DNA of 64,000 bases from Cupriavidus pinatubonensis (GTDB lineage Bacteria > Pseudomonadota > Gammaproteobacteria > Burkholderiales > Burkholderiaceae), in contig NZ_CP080767.1 in NCBI RefSeq assembly GCF_019602855.1, positions 2,976,001-3,040,000 of the forward strand, in the 5' to 3' direction. The notes beneath the pieces were generated by a model. It was given only the letters and a program-made list of their open reading frames with translations, did no database searches and was not told the DNA's origin. A program made the position numbers and the translations under genes. Shown here in pieces: positions 50,970 through 59,743 of the stretch. Every line of letters begins with the position of its first letter. The first letter of the stretch is position 1.

Positions 50970-51392
50970 CCGGCACCCGCTCCACACCGGGGGAACTGCT
51001 TGCGATGGCGGAGGTCTGCTGTGCAAGCACGGCCCACGATTTTGGTCGAGAGCCGCGAATTGCAAGAATGTGTGTCAAAGAACAAAAATGCCACTCGATT
51101 ATTGTTCCAGGCCAGTGAAATTCTGCTCTTTCCGGCATATTATTGGGTTCCGGCATTGCCAGCGCGGACCGGCAAGAGCGCAAAGCCAACACGGTCCCGC
51201 AGGTGCTAGTGCAACGGCACGTTCGACCGCATACGCACCGGCATGGCAAACCGGCCAGCAACGAACAACCATAGCAGCAGGAGCTGCAGTCCGGCCAGGG
51301 AGCGGGCCGGCCAAAAGGGTCAGTCAACCAGGGGGAGGCGGCGACAGGCCGTGCGGCGCAGGTTTCCCGCGCAGCGCGTGACTGTCACCGGG
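50970..51392. other. Intergenic region after dctD
   Basis: About 420 bases. No gene or strong terminator is seen. An AT-rich patch at about 51060-51150 contains GGCATATTATTGGG and may hold the promoter of the following helix-turn-helix gene. Several short open frames are present but lack coding signs. Confidence 0.35.
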
Positions 51393-52010
51393 ATGATTAC
51401 GGGTGAGTGGATGAAACTGGATCCGGAACTGGCTGAAAAGCCGTACTACAGCACGCGTACAGCTGCAAAACTGCTCAATGTATCGTTGGGCACCGTACAG
51501 AAGATGGTCGAGCGCGGAGAGCTCGGTGCCTGGAAGACCAATGGCGGCCACCGCCGCATCCACAAGGAAACCGTGCACCGGCTGCTCGCGACCCGCGTCG
51601 GCCATGAAGCTCCCGCAAATGGCAACGCGCTGGACCTCGTGGTGTTCCATCCCAATCACCAGGAAGCGCAGCGTATCCATGGCCAGCTCGGCAAATGGGG
51701 ACTGCCACTGCGCACGGCGGTGGTTGATGACCTGCTCGACACCGTCATCGCCTCGGTCAGCGCGCATCCGCGCGTGGTGCTCTACTACGTCGACGAACTG
51801 AACGACGCCGAGTCCGCCACCATCGAGAAGCTGCAGAACTTCTTCTCGAGCCTGCACGTGATCTTTGCCGTCATCACCAACCGCCAGGCTTATGACGGCG
51901 TGGCCGATGCACTGCAGCACTGGGGCATCATGGTGTTTCTGAAGACGCCGTCGCTTGAGGAGGTCAAGGGTTTCCTGCGCGCGCAACTCATGATGGGCCG
52001 GGCCGGTTGA
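51393..52010 (+). CDS. Excisionase/MerR-like helix-turn-helix regulator with receiver-like C terminus
   Basis: A 205-residue protein. The N-terminal HTH_17-type DNA-binding domain (YYSTRTAAKLLNVSLGTVQKMVERGELGAWKTNGGHRRI) is clear. The C-terminal ~120 residues resemble a receiver fold (LDLVVFHPNHQEAQRI, VLYYVDELN, VIFAVITNR, GIMVFLKTPSLEEVKGFL, with a Lys in the KTP motif) but lack the phosphorylatable Asp pattern. It may be an unphosphorylated response-regulator-like transcription factor. Two starts are possible, ATG 51393 and ATG 51411; neither has a strong ribosome-binding site. Confidence 0.75.
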   Translation: MITGEWMKLDPELAEKPYYSTRTAAKLLNVSLGTVQKMVERGELGAWKTNGGHRRIHKETVHRLLATRVGHEAPANGNALDLVVFHPNHQEAQRIHGQLGKWGLPLRTAVVDDLLDTVIASVSAHPRVVLYYVDELNDAESATIEKLQNFFSSLHVIFAVITNRQAYDGVADALQHWGIMVFLKTPSLEEVKGFLRAQLMMGRAG

Positions 52011-52046
52011 ACACGGCCCGTTCCTGTTGCATAGCCGGCAGCGCGG

Positions 52047-53135
52047 TCAGGCCAGCGCCGCTTCGTGCGATGCCGTCGCGTGCGGCGCCTGCTGCGCCTG
52101 CTGCGCTTCCATCATCCAGCCAAACAGGTTGCGCGGATCCGGCGGCATCGCTACCAGTTCCACATGCCGGCCGGCATGGCGAGCCCGCGCCGCGGCGTAC
52201 AGCCAGCGCAGCGCCGAATAATCTTCTAGCGCAAACCCGACGGAATCGAAAATCGTCACCTCGTCCGCGGCCGCGCGCCCGGGTATCCGGCCTGACAGCA
52301 CCTGCCAGAGCTCGGTGACCGGCGTATCGGATCCGAGCTGCTGGATCTCGCCTTCGAGCCGCGTCTGCGGTTCGTATTCCACCACGATGCGTGCCTTGCG
52401 CAGGATGTCCGGATGCAGCTCGGTTTTGCCCGGACAGTCGCCGCCCACGGCGTTCAGGTGCACGCCCGGCCGCACCATGTCCGGTGTCAGGATGGTCGCG
52501 CGCGTCTTGTCGGCGGTCACGGTCGAGACGATGTCCGCACCGGCCAGCGCGGCGTGCACGGTCTCCACCGCGACGATGGACAAGTCCGGCACGCCCGCAA
52601 GGTTGCGCGCGAGCCGTGCCGTGGCTTCGGGGTCGATGTCGTAGGCGCGGACTTCGCGCACGCCAAGCAGGGCGTGGAACGCCAGCGCCTGGAACTCTGC
52701 CTGCGCGCCGTTGCCGATCAGCGCCATCACCGCACTGTCGGGCCGCGCCATGGCGCGCGCCGCGAGCGCGGAGGTAGCCGCCGTGCGCAGCGCCGTGGCC
52801 AGCGTCAGGTCCGTCAGCATCAGCGGGAAACCGGTCTCGACCTCAGCCAGCATGCCGCAGGCCATCACCGTAGGCATCGAGACGCGCGCGTTACGCGGAT
52901 GGCCGTTGACGTACTTGAACGCGTACTGCACGCCGTCGGTCACCGGCATCAGCTCGATCACGCCGACTGGCGAATGGCTGGCCAGCCGGGCCGATTTCTC
53001 GAACTGTTCCCAGCGCAGGAAATCCTGCCGCACGTGGTCGGCCAGTTGCATGATGGCAACGGGAACCCCGATGGCGCCGACCAGTCGGGCAACGTCGGTG
53101 GCATCAAGGAAGCGCGTCATGGCGGTGTCTTTCAT
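52047..53135 (-). CDS. Ornithine cyclodeaminase family protein
   Basis: A 362-residue member of the ornithine cyclodeaminase/mu-crystallin family. Substrate-binding residues lie in FKYVNGHPRN (K and N), the Rossmann motif in ALIGNGAQAEFQ near 142, and the catalytic Asp region in HLNAVGGDCPGKTEL near 228, which is diagnostic for true ornithine cyclodeaminases. The enzyme converts L-ornithine to L-proline and ammonia using bound NAD. AGGAG precedes the ATG. It lies 22 bases downstream of an amidinotransferase-type gene in the same direction, giving a likely arginine/ornithine catabolic pair. Confidence 0.9.
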   Translation of the reverse strand: MKDTAMTRFLDATDVARLVGAIGVPVAIMQLADHVRQDFLRWEQFEKSARLASHSPVGVIELMPVTDGVQYAFKYVNGHPRNARVSMPTVMACGMLAEVETGFPLMLTDLTLATALRTAATSALAARAMARPDSAVMALIGNGAQAEFQALAFHALLGVREVRAYDIDPEATARLARNLAGVPDLSIVAVETVHAALAGADIVSTVTADKTRATILTPDMVRPGVHLNAVGGDCPGKTELHPDILRKARIVVEYEPQTRLEGEIQQLGSDTPVTELWQVLSGRIPGRAAADEVTIFDSVGFALEDYSALRWLYAAARARHAGRHVELVAMPPDPRNLFGWMMEAQQAQQAPHATASHEAALA

Positions 53136-53157
53136 GGTGGACTCCTGTAGCGGCCGA

Positions 53158-54048
53158 TCATGCTGCGGCGCGAGCAGTCGGGGCCCTGGTCGAGGCGCCG
53201 CTGCTGCGGTCCAGTCGCAAGGTCATGCAATAGGCGCCGCCGCCGGACAGCATGAACGGCGACAGGTCGACTTCGCGCAACTGGTAGCCGCGTCCGCCCA
53301 GCTCCGCGCGCAGGTGCGGCGTGGTGCGCGTCATGACGACCTGGTCATGCAGGTTGACGGCGTTCACGCTGAAGTGGCGCAGGTCGTCCTCGGTCGCCTC
53401 GATCCGCAGGCTCGCCGGCACGCGCGCGCGCAGTTCGCGCAGCGCAGCTTCGCTGAAGGCCGGCGGGTAGTACAGCACCTCGCCACCGGATAGCGGGCAG
53501 AAGCACACATCAAGGTGGTAGCTCTGCTCGGTGGCCAGTTCCAGCGCCACGACTTCGCGGCCAAAGTGCGCGGACATGGCGTCGGCGGCTTCGCGCGAGG
53601 AACGCGGGCCGAAGCCGGCCCAGAAGTGTCCGCGGCTCGCGTCCCAGATGCAGTCGCCCGCGCCTTCCTGGTAGCACCCGTCGGGCAGCTGCATGACTTC
53701 ATCGACCTTTCCGCGCTGGCGCAGGCTTTCAAAAATGCTCGCGAACGGCGCTTCTTCGCCGCGCCGCTGCGGATAACGGAAACGCGCGAGCACGGCGCGG
53801 CCATCGAGCACCACGGCGGCATTGGCGGGGAAGACCATGTCGGGCACGCCGGGAAAGCCCGGCGCGAGTTCCACCGTGAAGCCGGCCTGCTGCAAGGCTT
53901 CGTGCAGGGCGTCGAAGGCACGGCTTGCATTGCGGTGCATGCCGCGCGGATCGCGCGCCCAAGCTTGCGGATCCATCCACGGATTGATGCTGTAGGACAC
54001 GTCGTAGAACGTGGGTTCGACAAGCAGGATGGTAGGGGTGGTGATCAC
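53158..54048 (-). CDS. Dimethylarginine dimethylaminohydrolase/arginine deiminase-superfamily enzyme
   Basis: A 296-residue amidinotransferase-superfamily enzyme. Conserved features are the early MVFPANAAVVLDG region, EGAGDCIWD, the catalytic His in EQSYHLDVCFCPL near 152, and the nucleophile Cys274 in GGGAYCMTLRL near the C terminus. Family members hydrolyse arginine or methylarginines to citrulline. A GTG start at 54048 follows AAAGGAG; the frame extends further upstream without conservation. The divergent Lrp-type gene probably regulates it, and the ornithine cyclodeaminase downstream suggests an arginine-to-proline route. The precise substrate is open. Confidence 0.85.
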   Translation of the reverse strand: MITTPTILLVEPTFYDVSYSINPWMDPQAWARDPRGMHRNASRAFDALHEALQQAGFTVELAPGFPGVPDMVFPANAAVVLDGRAVLARFRYPQRRGEEAPFASIFESLRQRGKVDEVMQLPDGCYQEGAGDCIWDASRGHFWAGFGPRSSREAADAMSAHFGREVVALELATEQSYHLDVCFCPLSGGEVLYYPPAFSEAALRELRARVPASLRIEATEDDLRHFSVNAVNLHDQVVMTRTTPHLRAELGGRGYQLREVDLSPFMLSGGGAYCMTLRLDRSSGASTRAPTARAAA

Positions 54049-54211
54049 GGCGGCTCCTTTGGGTCGTCGGCAGCGGGTTGCGGCGGGGGTGTTGTTCGGT
54101 GGGTCGATTGCATTTTCGTGCGGCCCGGTGTTAACTAATAGCCAGCAACTTGCGCAGAATGCTGAGGCGAATGTACAAATCGCCAGCCATCGCAATCAAA
54201 ACGCCAACCCA

Positions 54212-54634
54212 ATGGATGCCATCGACCAACAACTGCTGTCCCTGCTTCGCGACAACGCGCGCACGCCGGTCACGGCGCTCGCGCAGGCGCTGCGCGTGTC
54301 GCGCGCGACCGTGCAGAACCGCATCGACAAGTTGGAGAAGGAAGGACTGATCGTCGGCTATACGGTGCGGCTGCGGCCGGAAGCCGAGCCGCACCGCATC
54401 CGCGCATGGATGACGGTGGCGGTGGAAGGCAACAAGGCCCGCGCCGTGCTGCAGGCCTTGCGCGGCGAACCGAATGTGCAGGCGCTGCACACCACCAACG
54501 GCCGCTGGGACATCATTGCGGAACTGCGCGCCGACACGCTCGAAGCGTTCGACCGCACGCTGGACCGGATCCGGCTGATCGACGGGATCAGCGCCACCGA
54601 GACCAGCATCCTGCTGTCGACTTACAAGCTGTAG
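54212..54634 (+). CDS. Lrp/AsnC-family regulator
   Basis: A 140-residue Lrp/AsnC protein. The N-terminal helix-turn-helix (AIDQQLLSLLRDNARTPVTALAQALRVSRATVQNRIDKLEKEGLI) is followed by the RAM ligand domain (NVQALHTTNGRWDIIAELRA, then ISATETSILLSTYKL). It lies head-to-head with the arginine-type operon, 163 bases apart, and is its likely regulator with arginine or ornithine as effector. ATG 54212 is used because the helix-turn-helix begins at once; upstream in-frame codons lack support. Confidence 0.92.
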   Translation: MDAIDQQLLSLLRDNARTPVTALAQALRVSRATVQNRIDKLEKEGLIVGYTVRLRPEAEPHRIRAWMTVAVEGNKARAVLQALRGEPNVQALHTTNGRWDIIAELRADTLEAFDRTLDRIRLIDGISATETSILLSTYKL

Positions 54635-54649
54635 CGGTTGCGAAGACGC

Positions 54650-56404
54650 TTAGCTTGCGAGTTGTTGTTGCGAGCCGCGCAGGCGCTCCCGCCGGAATTC
54701 CTCGTGGAAGACCTGGCCGCTCGGCTGCAGCAGGTCGCGCAGCGAGACTATGCCGACCAGCCGCATGGTGTCGAGGCTCTCCACCACCGGCAGCCGCGCC
54801 ACGCTCGACGCGGCCATGCTGCCTGCGGCCGCGCGCGCAGTCTGCGCCGGCACCAGGACTTGCGCTTGCGCCACGAGCAGGTCGCGGCAGCGCAGGTTAG
54901 CCGGCGCCGAGCCGGCCGCGGCGCCACGCACCGTGGCACGATCCAGCATGCCGAGCACGCGGTCGCCCGATACCACGGGGTAGGCGCGGTGCGCGGCGTG
55001 TTCACCGAAGTAGCGCGCGGTCGCCTCGGACACGCCGAGGTCGGCGTCGATCGTGATGACATCGCGCGTCATCAGCTCCGCCACATGGGCACGTTCGAGC
55101 GGATCGACGCTATATTCGCGATAGATATGCAGGCCGCGCCGCGCGATCTTCTCCGTCATGATCGAACGCTTCATAGTCAGCACCGAGAAGCCGTACGCCA
55201 CCGCGGTGGTCAGCAGCAGCGGCAGCAGCGCCTCGGTATTGTGCGTGAGCCCGAACGCGAACACGATGGCCGTGAGCGGCGCGCCGAGCACGCTGCCAAG
55301 CACGCCGGCCATGCAGACCAGCGCCCACAGTTGCGGCGAGCCGCCTGGCAGCCATGGGGCCAGCACGGTGCCAAGCCCCGCGCCGAGCATCAGCAGCGGC
55401 GCGAGCACGCCGCCCGACGTGCCGGAACCGAGCGCTGCGATCCAGATCAGCGCCTTCACCACCAGCAAGGCCACCGCGACACTGATCGCGAGATGATTGT
55501 TCAGCAGGTCGCCGATCACGTCATAGCCAACGCCAAGCGCGCGCGGCTCGAAATAGCCGCCGATGCCAACCAGCAGGCCGCCGATGGCAGGCCACCACAT
55601 CCAGTGCAGCGGCAACCGCGAGAAGGCGTCTTCCGTGCGGTACAGCGCAAGCGTCAGCGCAGCGCCCAGCGCACCGCACAACAGCCCTGCCACCACGCAC
55701 GAGCCGAGCGCTACGGGGCCGGCCGGCGCCGTTTGCAACGGGAACAGCGGACCCGCTTCAAAGAAGAACGGCCGCAGGAAACCCGCCACCGCGCAGGCCA
55801 GCGCTACCGGCAGCAGGCTGCGCGGGCGCAGTTCGAACAGCAAAAGCTCGATGGCGAGCAGCACGGCTGCCACGGGTGTGCCGAAGATCGCCGTCATACC
55901 CGCGCAAGCGCCCGCCACCAGCAGCGACTTGCGCTCGCCAGCGGTCAGATGCAGGTACTGCGCGAGCAATGACGCCAGCGAACCGCCGGTCATGATAATC
56001 GGGCCTTCCGCGCCGAACGGCCCGCCGCTGCCGATTACGATGCCGGACGACAGCGGCTTGAGCACGGCCACGCGTGGCGACATCTTGCTCTTCCCGAACA
56101 GCACAGCTTCGATGGCTTCGGGAATGCCGTGGCCGCGGATCTTGTCGCTACCATAGCGGGCCATCAGCCCGACGATCAATCCGCCCAGCACGGGCACGAC
56201 GATGACCCACGCGCCGAGCGTGTGGTGCGCCGGCGAACGTTCCGCGAGCGACAGCGTCTGGTAGAAGAACAGGTTGGTGAAGAAGCGGATCAGCTTCAGC
56301 AGCACGTCAGCGGCCAGCGTGCTGACGACGCCAATCAGCAACGCGATGCCGCACAGCAGCAACAGGCGCTGGCTGACGGCATAGTCGCTCTTTTCAGTAT
56401 GCAT
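54650..56404 (-). CDS. ClC-family chloride channel/transporter with CBS domains
   Basis: A 584-residue ClC protein with about eleven membrane helices. Signature regions are the selectivity loop GSGGPFGAEGP (with the gating Glu), GHGIPEAIEAVL and FGTPVAAVLLAIELLLFE. A C-terminal CBS pair starts near 455 (VAELMTRDVITIDAD, then LVGIVSLRDLL). The gating Glu suggests Cl-/H+ exchange is possible, but the exchanger's inner proton Glu cannot be checked by eye. AAGGAG is five bases before ATG 56404. It is divergent from an HPP-CBS gene. Confidence 0.92.
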   Translation of the reverse strand: MHTEKSDYAVSQRLLLLCGIALLIGVVSTLAADVLLKLIRFFTNLFFYQTLSLAERSPAHHTLGAWVIVVPVLGGLIVGLMARYGSDKIRGHGIPEAIEAVLFGKSKMSPRVAVLKPLSSGIVIGSGGPFGAEGPIIMTGGSLASLLAQYLHLTAGERKSLLVAGACAGMTAIFGTPVAAVLLAIELLLFELRPRSLLPVALACAVAGFLRPFFFEAGPLFPLQTAPAGPVALGSCVVAGLLCGALGAALTLALYRTEDAFSRLPLHWMWWPAIGGLLVGIGGYFEPRALGVGYDVIGDLLNNHLAISVAVALLVVKALIWIAALGSGTSGGVLAPLLMLGAGLGTVLAPWLPGGSPQLWALVCMAGVLGSVLGAPLTAIVFAFGLTHNTEALLPLLLTTAVAYGFSVLTMKRSIMTEKIARRGLHIYREYSVDPLERAHVAELMTRDVITIDADLGVSEATARYFGEHAAHRAYPVVSGDRVLGMLDRATVRGAAAGSAPANLRCRDLLVAQAQVLVPAQTARAAAGSMAASSVARLPVVESLDTMRLVGIVSLRDLLQPSGQVFHEEFRRERLRGSQQQLAS

Positions 56405-56486
56405 GGGGACTCCTTGGATTCTTGTGCGATGCGGCAAGAATCAGCGCGGAACGTCCGTACGACAATGACTCTGCCAGAGGCCGCCA

Positions 56487-56509
56487 AATATATCACTCCG
56501 TGATATATT
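56487..56509. promoter_or_regulatory. Perfect 10-bp inverted repeat in the ClC/HPP promoter region
   Basis: AATATATCAC (56487-56496), a three-base spacer, and the perfect complement GTGATATATT (56500-56509). It is AT-rich in a GC-rich region and sits between the divergent ClC and HPP-CBS starts (137 bp apart), so it is a strong operator candidate for one or both genes. No regulator is encoded next to it. Confidence 0.65.
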
Positions 56510-56541
56510 ACGCCGACCATTCCAACGCGCCCCGCTCCAGA

Positions 56542-57681
56542 ATGCCAACCGCCCCCGCCGTCGCTGCGCTCGCACATAGCACTCGTGCCTGGCTGCGCAC
56601 TTTCGTACCGCTGCCTGTTTCCGCTAACCGCACCGAGCGCATCAAGAGTTGCCTCGGCGCGCTGCTAGGCCTCTTTCTCACCGAATGGATCAGTCACCAG
56701 ACGCTGGGCGGCTTCAATCCCTGGTTTGTCGCGCCGATGGGCGCCTCGGCCGTGCTGCTGTTCGCGGTGCCTTCGAGTCCGCTTGCCCAGCCATGGTCGA
56801 TCATCGGCGGCAATTTATTTGCAGCGCTGGTCGGCGTAGCGTGCGCACGCTGGATTCCGGATCAGGGGCTCGCGGCGGCCACGGCCGTCGCAGTCGCCAT
56901 CGCCGTGATGTTCCAGTTCCGCTGCGTGCACCCGCCCAGCGGTGCCGTGGCGATCACTGCGGTGTTTGGGGGGCCCGCAGTCAGCGCACTCGGCTTCGGT
57001 TTCGTCGCGGTGCCGGTGCTGTTCAATTCGATGCTGCTGTTACTGATGGCACTGGCCTTCAACAACCTGTCGCAGCGGCGCTATCCGCATCGCCCACCCG
57101 AGCCGCCGGTACAGCACCATACTGCCGATGCCCCGCCTGGACAGCGCGTCGGCTTCACGCGCGCGGACCTGCATGACGCATTGCAGGCCCGCGGCGAATT
57201 CCTCGACATCGAAGAAGACGATCTCGAAGCGATCCTAGTGGCCGCCCAACTTCGCGCGTACCGGCGCCATTTCGGCAATGTGCTGGTTTCGGAAATCATG
57301 TCGCGCGACGTCGTGACGGTGAACCCGAGCCAGCCGGCATCGGAGGCTTCGCACCTGCTCACGCGGCACCGCATCAAGGCGCTTCCGGTGGTCGACGAAC
57401 ATCGCAAGCTGCTGGGCATCATCACCCAGAGCGACTTCTTCGCCGCGCAGCGCGACACGGGGGCGCGGCGCCTGGCCGGCACCGTGCGCGACCTGATGAC
57501 GCGCGCCGTGGTCACCGCGCGCGCCGACCAGCCCATGGTCGAACTGGCCCAGGCCTTCAGCGACGGCGGCCTGCACCATGCGCCAGTCATCGACGACCAC
57601 CACCGCGTGGTCGGCATGGTGACGCAGTCGGACCTGGTGGCTGCGCTGCTCAAGGACGGCGTGATGAGCGCCACGGCCTGA
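56542..57681 (+). CDS. HPP-family membrane protein with CBS pair
   Basis: A 379-residue protein. The N-terminal HPP domain has about four or five helices with GGFNPWFVAPMGASAVLLFAVP, RCVHPPSGAVAI (the His-Pro-Pro motif) and a following GFGFVAVPVLFNS region. A C-terminal CBS pair starts near 245 (VSEIMSRDVVTVNPSQPASEA and VRDLMTRAVVTARADQPM). Some HPP proteins transport nitrite; CBS pairs sense adenine nucleotides. Preferred start is ATG 56542; the open frame extends to 56422 across the palindromic operator. Function in this organism is not established. Confidence 0.88.
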   Translation: MPTAPAVAALAHSTRAWLRTFVPLPVSANRTERIKSCLGALLGLFLTEWISHQTLGGFNPWFVAPMGASAVLLFAVPSSPLAQPWSIIGGNLFAALVGVACARWIPDQGLAAATAVAVAIAVMFQFRCVHPPSGAVAITAVFGGPAVSALGFGFVAVPVLFNSMLLLLMALAFNNLSQRRYPHRPPEPPVQHHTADAPPGQRVGFTRADLHDALQARGEFLDIEEDDLEAILVAAQLRAYRRHFGNVLVSEIMSRDVVTVNPSQPASEASHLLTRHRIKALPVVDEHRKLLGIITQSDFFAAQRDTGARRLAGTVRDLMTRAVVTARADQPMVELAQAFSDGGLHHAPVIDDHHRVVGMVTQSDLVAALLKDGVMSATA

Positions 57682-57897
57682 TTTCCTTCGGCCTCCTCCC
57701 GGGCGTCGCATATCGGGCGCCTGCTACGCCCCTCGAACGCTGGCGCATGTCACATACCTGTGGCACTGTGGACTCATCCCCGGCTACGCGTTCACAGGTG
57801 CCTGCACAGCCACCTGAATCCCCCTCCTGCCGTCGCTGGGACTGACGTAAGCTATATTTACGCCGTTTCCGTCACTCCGGCGGAATTGGGAGATGTC

Positions 57898-59064
57898 ATG
57901 AGTTCCGGCCAACTGATTGAAAAGATCGCCGCCGTGTTCGCACTGGTCGTGCTGATCGGCGGCTCATTGCTGGTGCTGGCGCCGTTCACCACGGCGCTGC
58001 TGTGGGGCGCGATCCTGGCATTCAGCTCGTGGTATCCCTACACCGTGCTGGCCCGCTGGCTTGGCAACCGGCGCAGCCTGGCCGCGCTGATCTGCGTGGT
58101 GCTGGCCGCCGTGATCGTGCTTGGGCCCTTCGTTTATGCCGGCGCGAGCTTTTCGGCACATATCGACCAGCTTTCCGCGCTGGTTGACCGCTACATCGAC
58201 CAAGGCATTCCGCAGCTTCCGGACTGGCTCAGCAGCCTGCCCTATGTGGGCGGCTACCTGCAGACATCGTGGGAGCGGCTGATCCACGCCGATTCCGAAA
58301 TGGTGGCCAATGTGCGCAAGCTGATCGCGCCGGTCGGACATGCGTTGCTCGGCGCTGGCCTGTCGGTCGGGGCCGGGCTGGGCCAGCTCGCACTGTCGAT
58401 CATCCTGGCGTTCTTTTTCTATACCGGCGGCGAATACGCAATCGACTGGCTGCGCGCGGGCATGCGTCGTATTGCAGGCGAGCGTGCCGATCACCTCCTC
58501 GCGCTCGCCGGAAGTACGGTCAAGGGCGTGGTCTATGGCGTACTCGGCACGGCGTTCATCCAGGCCGTGCTGCAAGGCATCGGCCTGTGGATTGCCGGGG
58601 TGCCCGCCGCTGCCATCCTCGGTTTCGTCACGTTCTTCCTGTCCGTCATTCCCGTCGGCCCGCCGCTGGTGTGGCTGCCTGCCGCGCTGTGGCTGTACCA
58701 CGGCGGCGAAACTGGCTGGGCGATCTTCCTGGTGGTATGGGGCGTGGCCGTAGTCGGCATGGCGGATAACGTCGTCAAGCCGCTGCTGATCAGCAAAGGC
58801 ACGGGCATGCCGCTCATCTGGATCATGATGGGCGTGCTCGGCGGAGCACTGGCCTTTGGCTTCCTCGGCGTATTTATCGGCCCAACCCTGCTGGCGGTGG
58901 CCTATGCGCTGCTGCGCGACTGGACCATCGGCTCGCAGGTCGAAGCCGCACGGGCTGCTCAGGCCGCAGCAGCGGGGATCGCCGCGCCAGCGGACGGCCC
59001 CGCTCCCGCGCTCGTCGACAACCCCGATGCCCCGGCCGTCACGCCGGGCAAGCCCTCACGCTGA
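57898..59064 (+). CDS. AI-2E-family membrane transporter/permease
   Basis: A 388-residue AI-2 exporter (TqsA/YdiK) superfamily protein with about eight helices. Typical parts are the paired N-terminal helices (FALVVLIGGSLLVLAPFTTALLWGAILAFSSW), the long soluble helix region (~95-150), and VVYGVLGTAFIQAVLQGIGLWIAG plus FLGVFIGPTLLAVAYALL. GGGAG five bases before ATG supports the start. It is directly upstream of the pqi genes but with its own start region. Members export varied solutes including sodium and signals; the substrate is unknown. Confidence 0.88.
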   Translation: MSSGQLIEKIAAVFALVVLIGGSLLVLAPFTTALLWGAILAFSSWYPYTVLARWLGNRRSLAALICVVLAAVIVLGPFVYAGASFSAHIDQLSALVDRYIDQGIPQLPDWLSSLPYVGGYLQTSWERLIHADSEMVANVRKLIAPVGHALLGAGLSVGAGLGQLALSIILAFFFYTGGEYAIDWLRAGMRRIAGERADHLLALAGSTVKGVVYGVLGTAFIQAVLQGIGLWIAGVPAAAILGFVTFFLSVIPVGPPLVWLPAALWLYHGGETGWAIFLVVWGVAVVGMADNVVKPLLISKGTGMPLIWIMMGVLGGALAFGFLGVFIGPTLLAVAYALLRDWTIGSQVEAARAAQAAAAGIAAPADGPAPALVDNPDAPAVTPGKPSR

Positions 59065-59071
59065 GCGGCCC

Positions 59072-59743
59072 ATGAACGATGGTGATTCTGGCACGCCACT
59101 GGACACGCGCGCACTCCATAACCTGATCGCCTGCGAATACTGCGACGCCGTGTACCAGCGCGCCGAACTTGCCCGCGGCGAGCGCGCGCTGTGCCTGCGC
59201 TGCGGCGGCCAGCTTTACCGCGAAAGCGCACGCGCGTACCGGCGCCTGCTGCCCCTGGTCGTCACCGCACTGATCCTGTTCCTGATTTCCAACGCGTTTC
59301 CGATCGTCGAGATGGATCTCAAGGGCGTGCGCACGCAGACCACGCTGTGGGGCGCCGTGCAGGCGCTGTATGCCGACCACATGGCGCTGGTGGCGGCACT
59401 GGTATTCGCCACCACCATCCTGTTCCCGCTCTCGGAGATGCTGATGATGGCCTACCTGCTGGTACCGATGGCAGGCCACCGCATGCCGGTGGGCTTTGAC
59501 CGCATCGTGCGCGGCATTTGCCAGACCCGCCCGTGGGGCATGATCGAAGTGTTCATGATCGGCGTGCTGGTCACGCTGGTGAAGCTGTCAAGCATGGCGC
59601 AGGTGCTGCCGGGCATCGCGCTGTGGTCGTTCGGGGCGCTGGTGGTGGTGCTGGCGGCCATGCTGTCATTCGACCCGCGCGACCTCTGGCATTACCTGGA
59701 ATCGCCGGAAGACGCCGAGGCCACGGACGGAGCGCGCCGATGA
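59072..59743 (+). CDS. pqiA: PqiA-domain membrane protein, first half
   Basis: A 223-residue protein with one PqiA domain. A zinc-ribbon-like CEYC (26-29) and CLRC (47-50) is followed by four helices and the VEMDLKGVRTQTTLW segment. In E. coli PqiA is one protein with two such domains; here the halves are separate genes that overlap by four bases (ATGA), a form seen in other betaproteobacteria. PqiA anchors the PqiB-PqiC lipid-transport bridge at the inner membrane. It starts eight bases after the upstream permease stop. Confidence 0.85.
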   Translation: MNDGDSGTPLDTRALHNLIACEYCDAVYQRAELARGERALCLRCGGQLYRESARAYRRLLPLVVTALILFLISNAFPIVEMDLKGVRTQTTLWGAVQALYADHMALVAALVFATTILFPLSEMLMMAYLLVPMAGHRMPVGFDRIVRGICQTRPWGMIEVFMIGVLVTLVKLSSMAQVLPGIALWSFGALVVVLAAMLSFDPRDLWHYLESPEDAEATDGARR

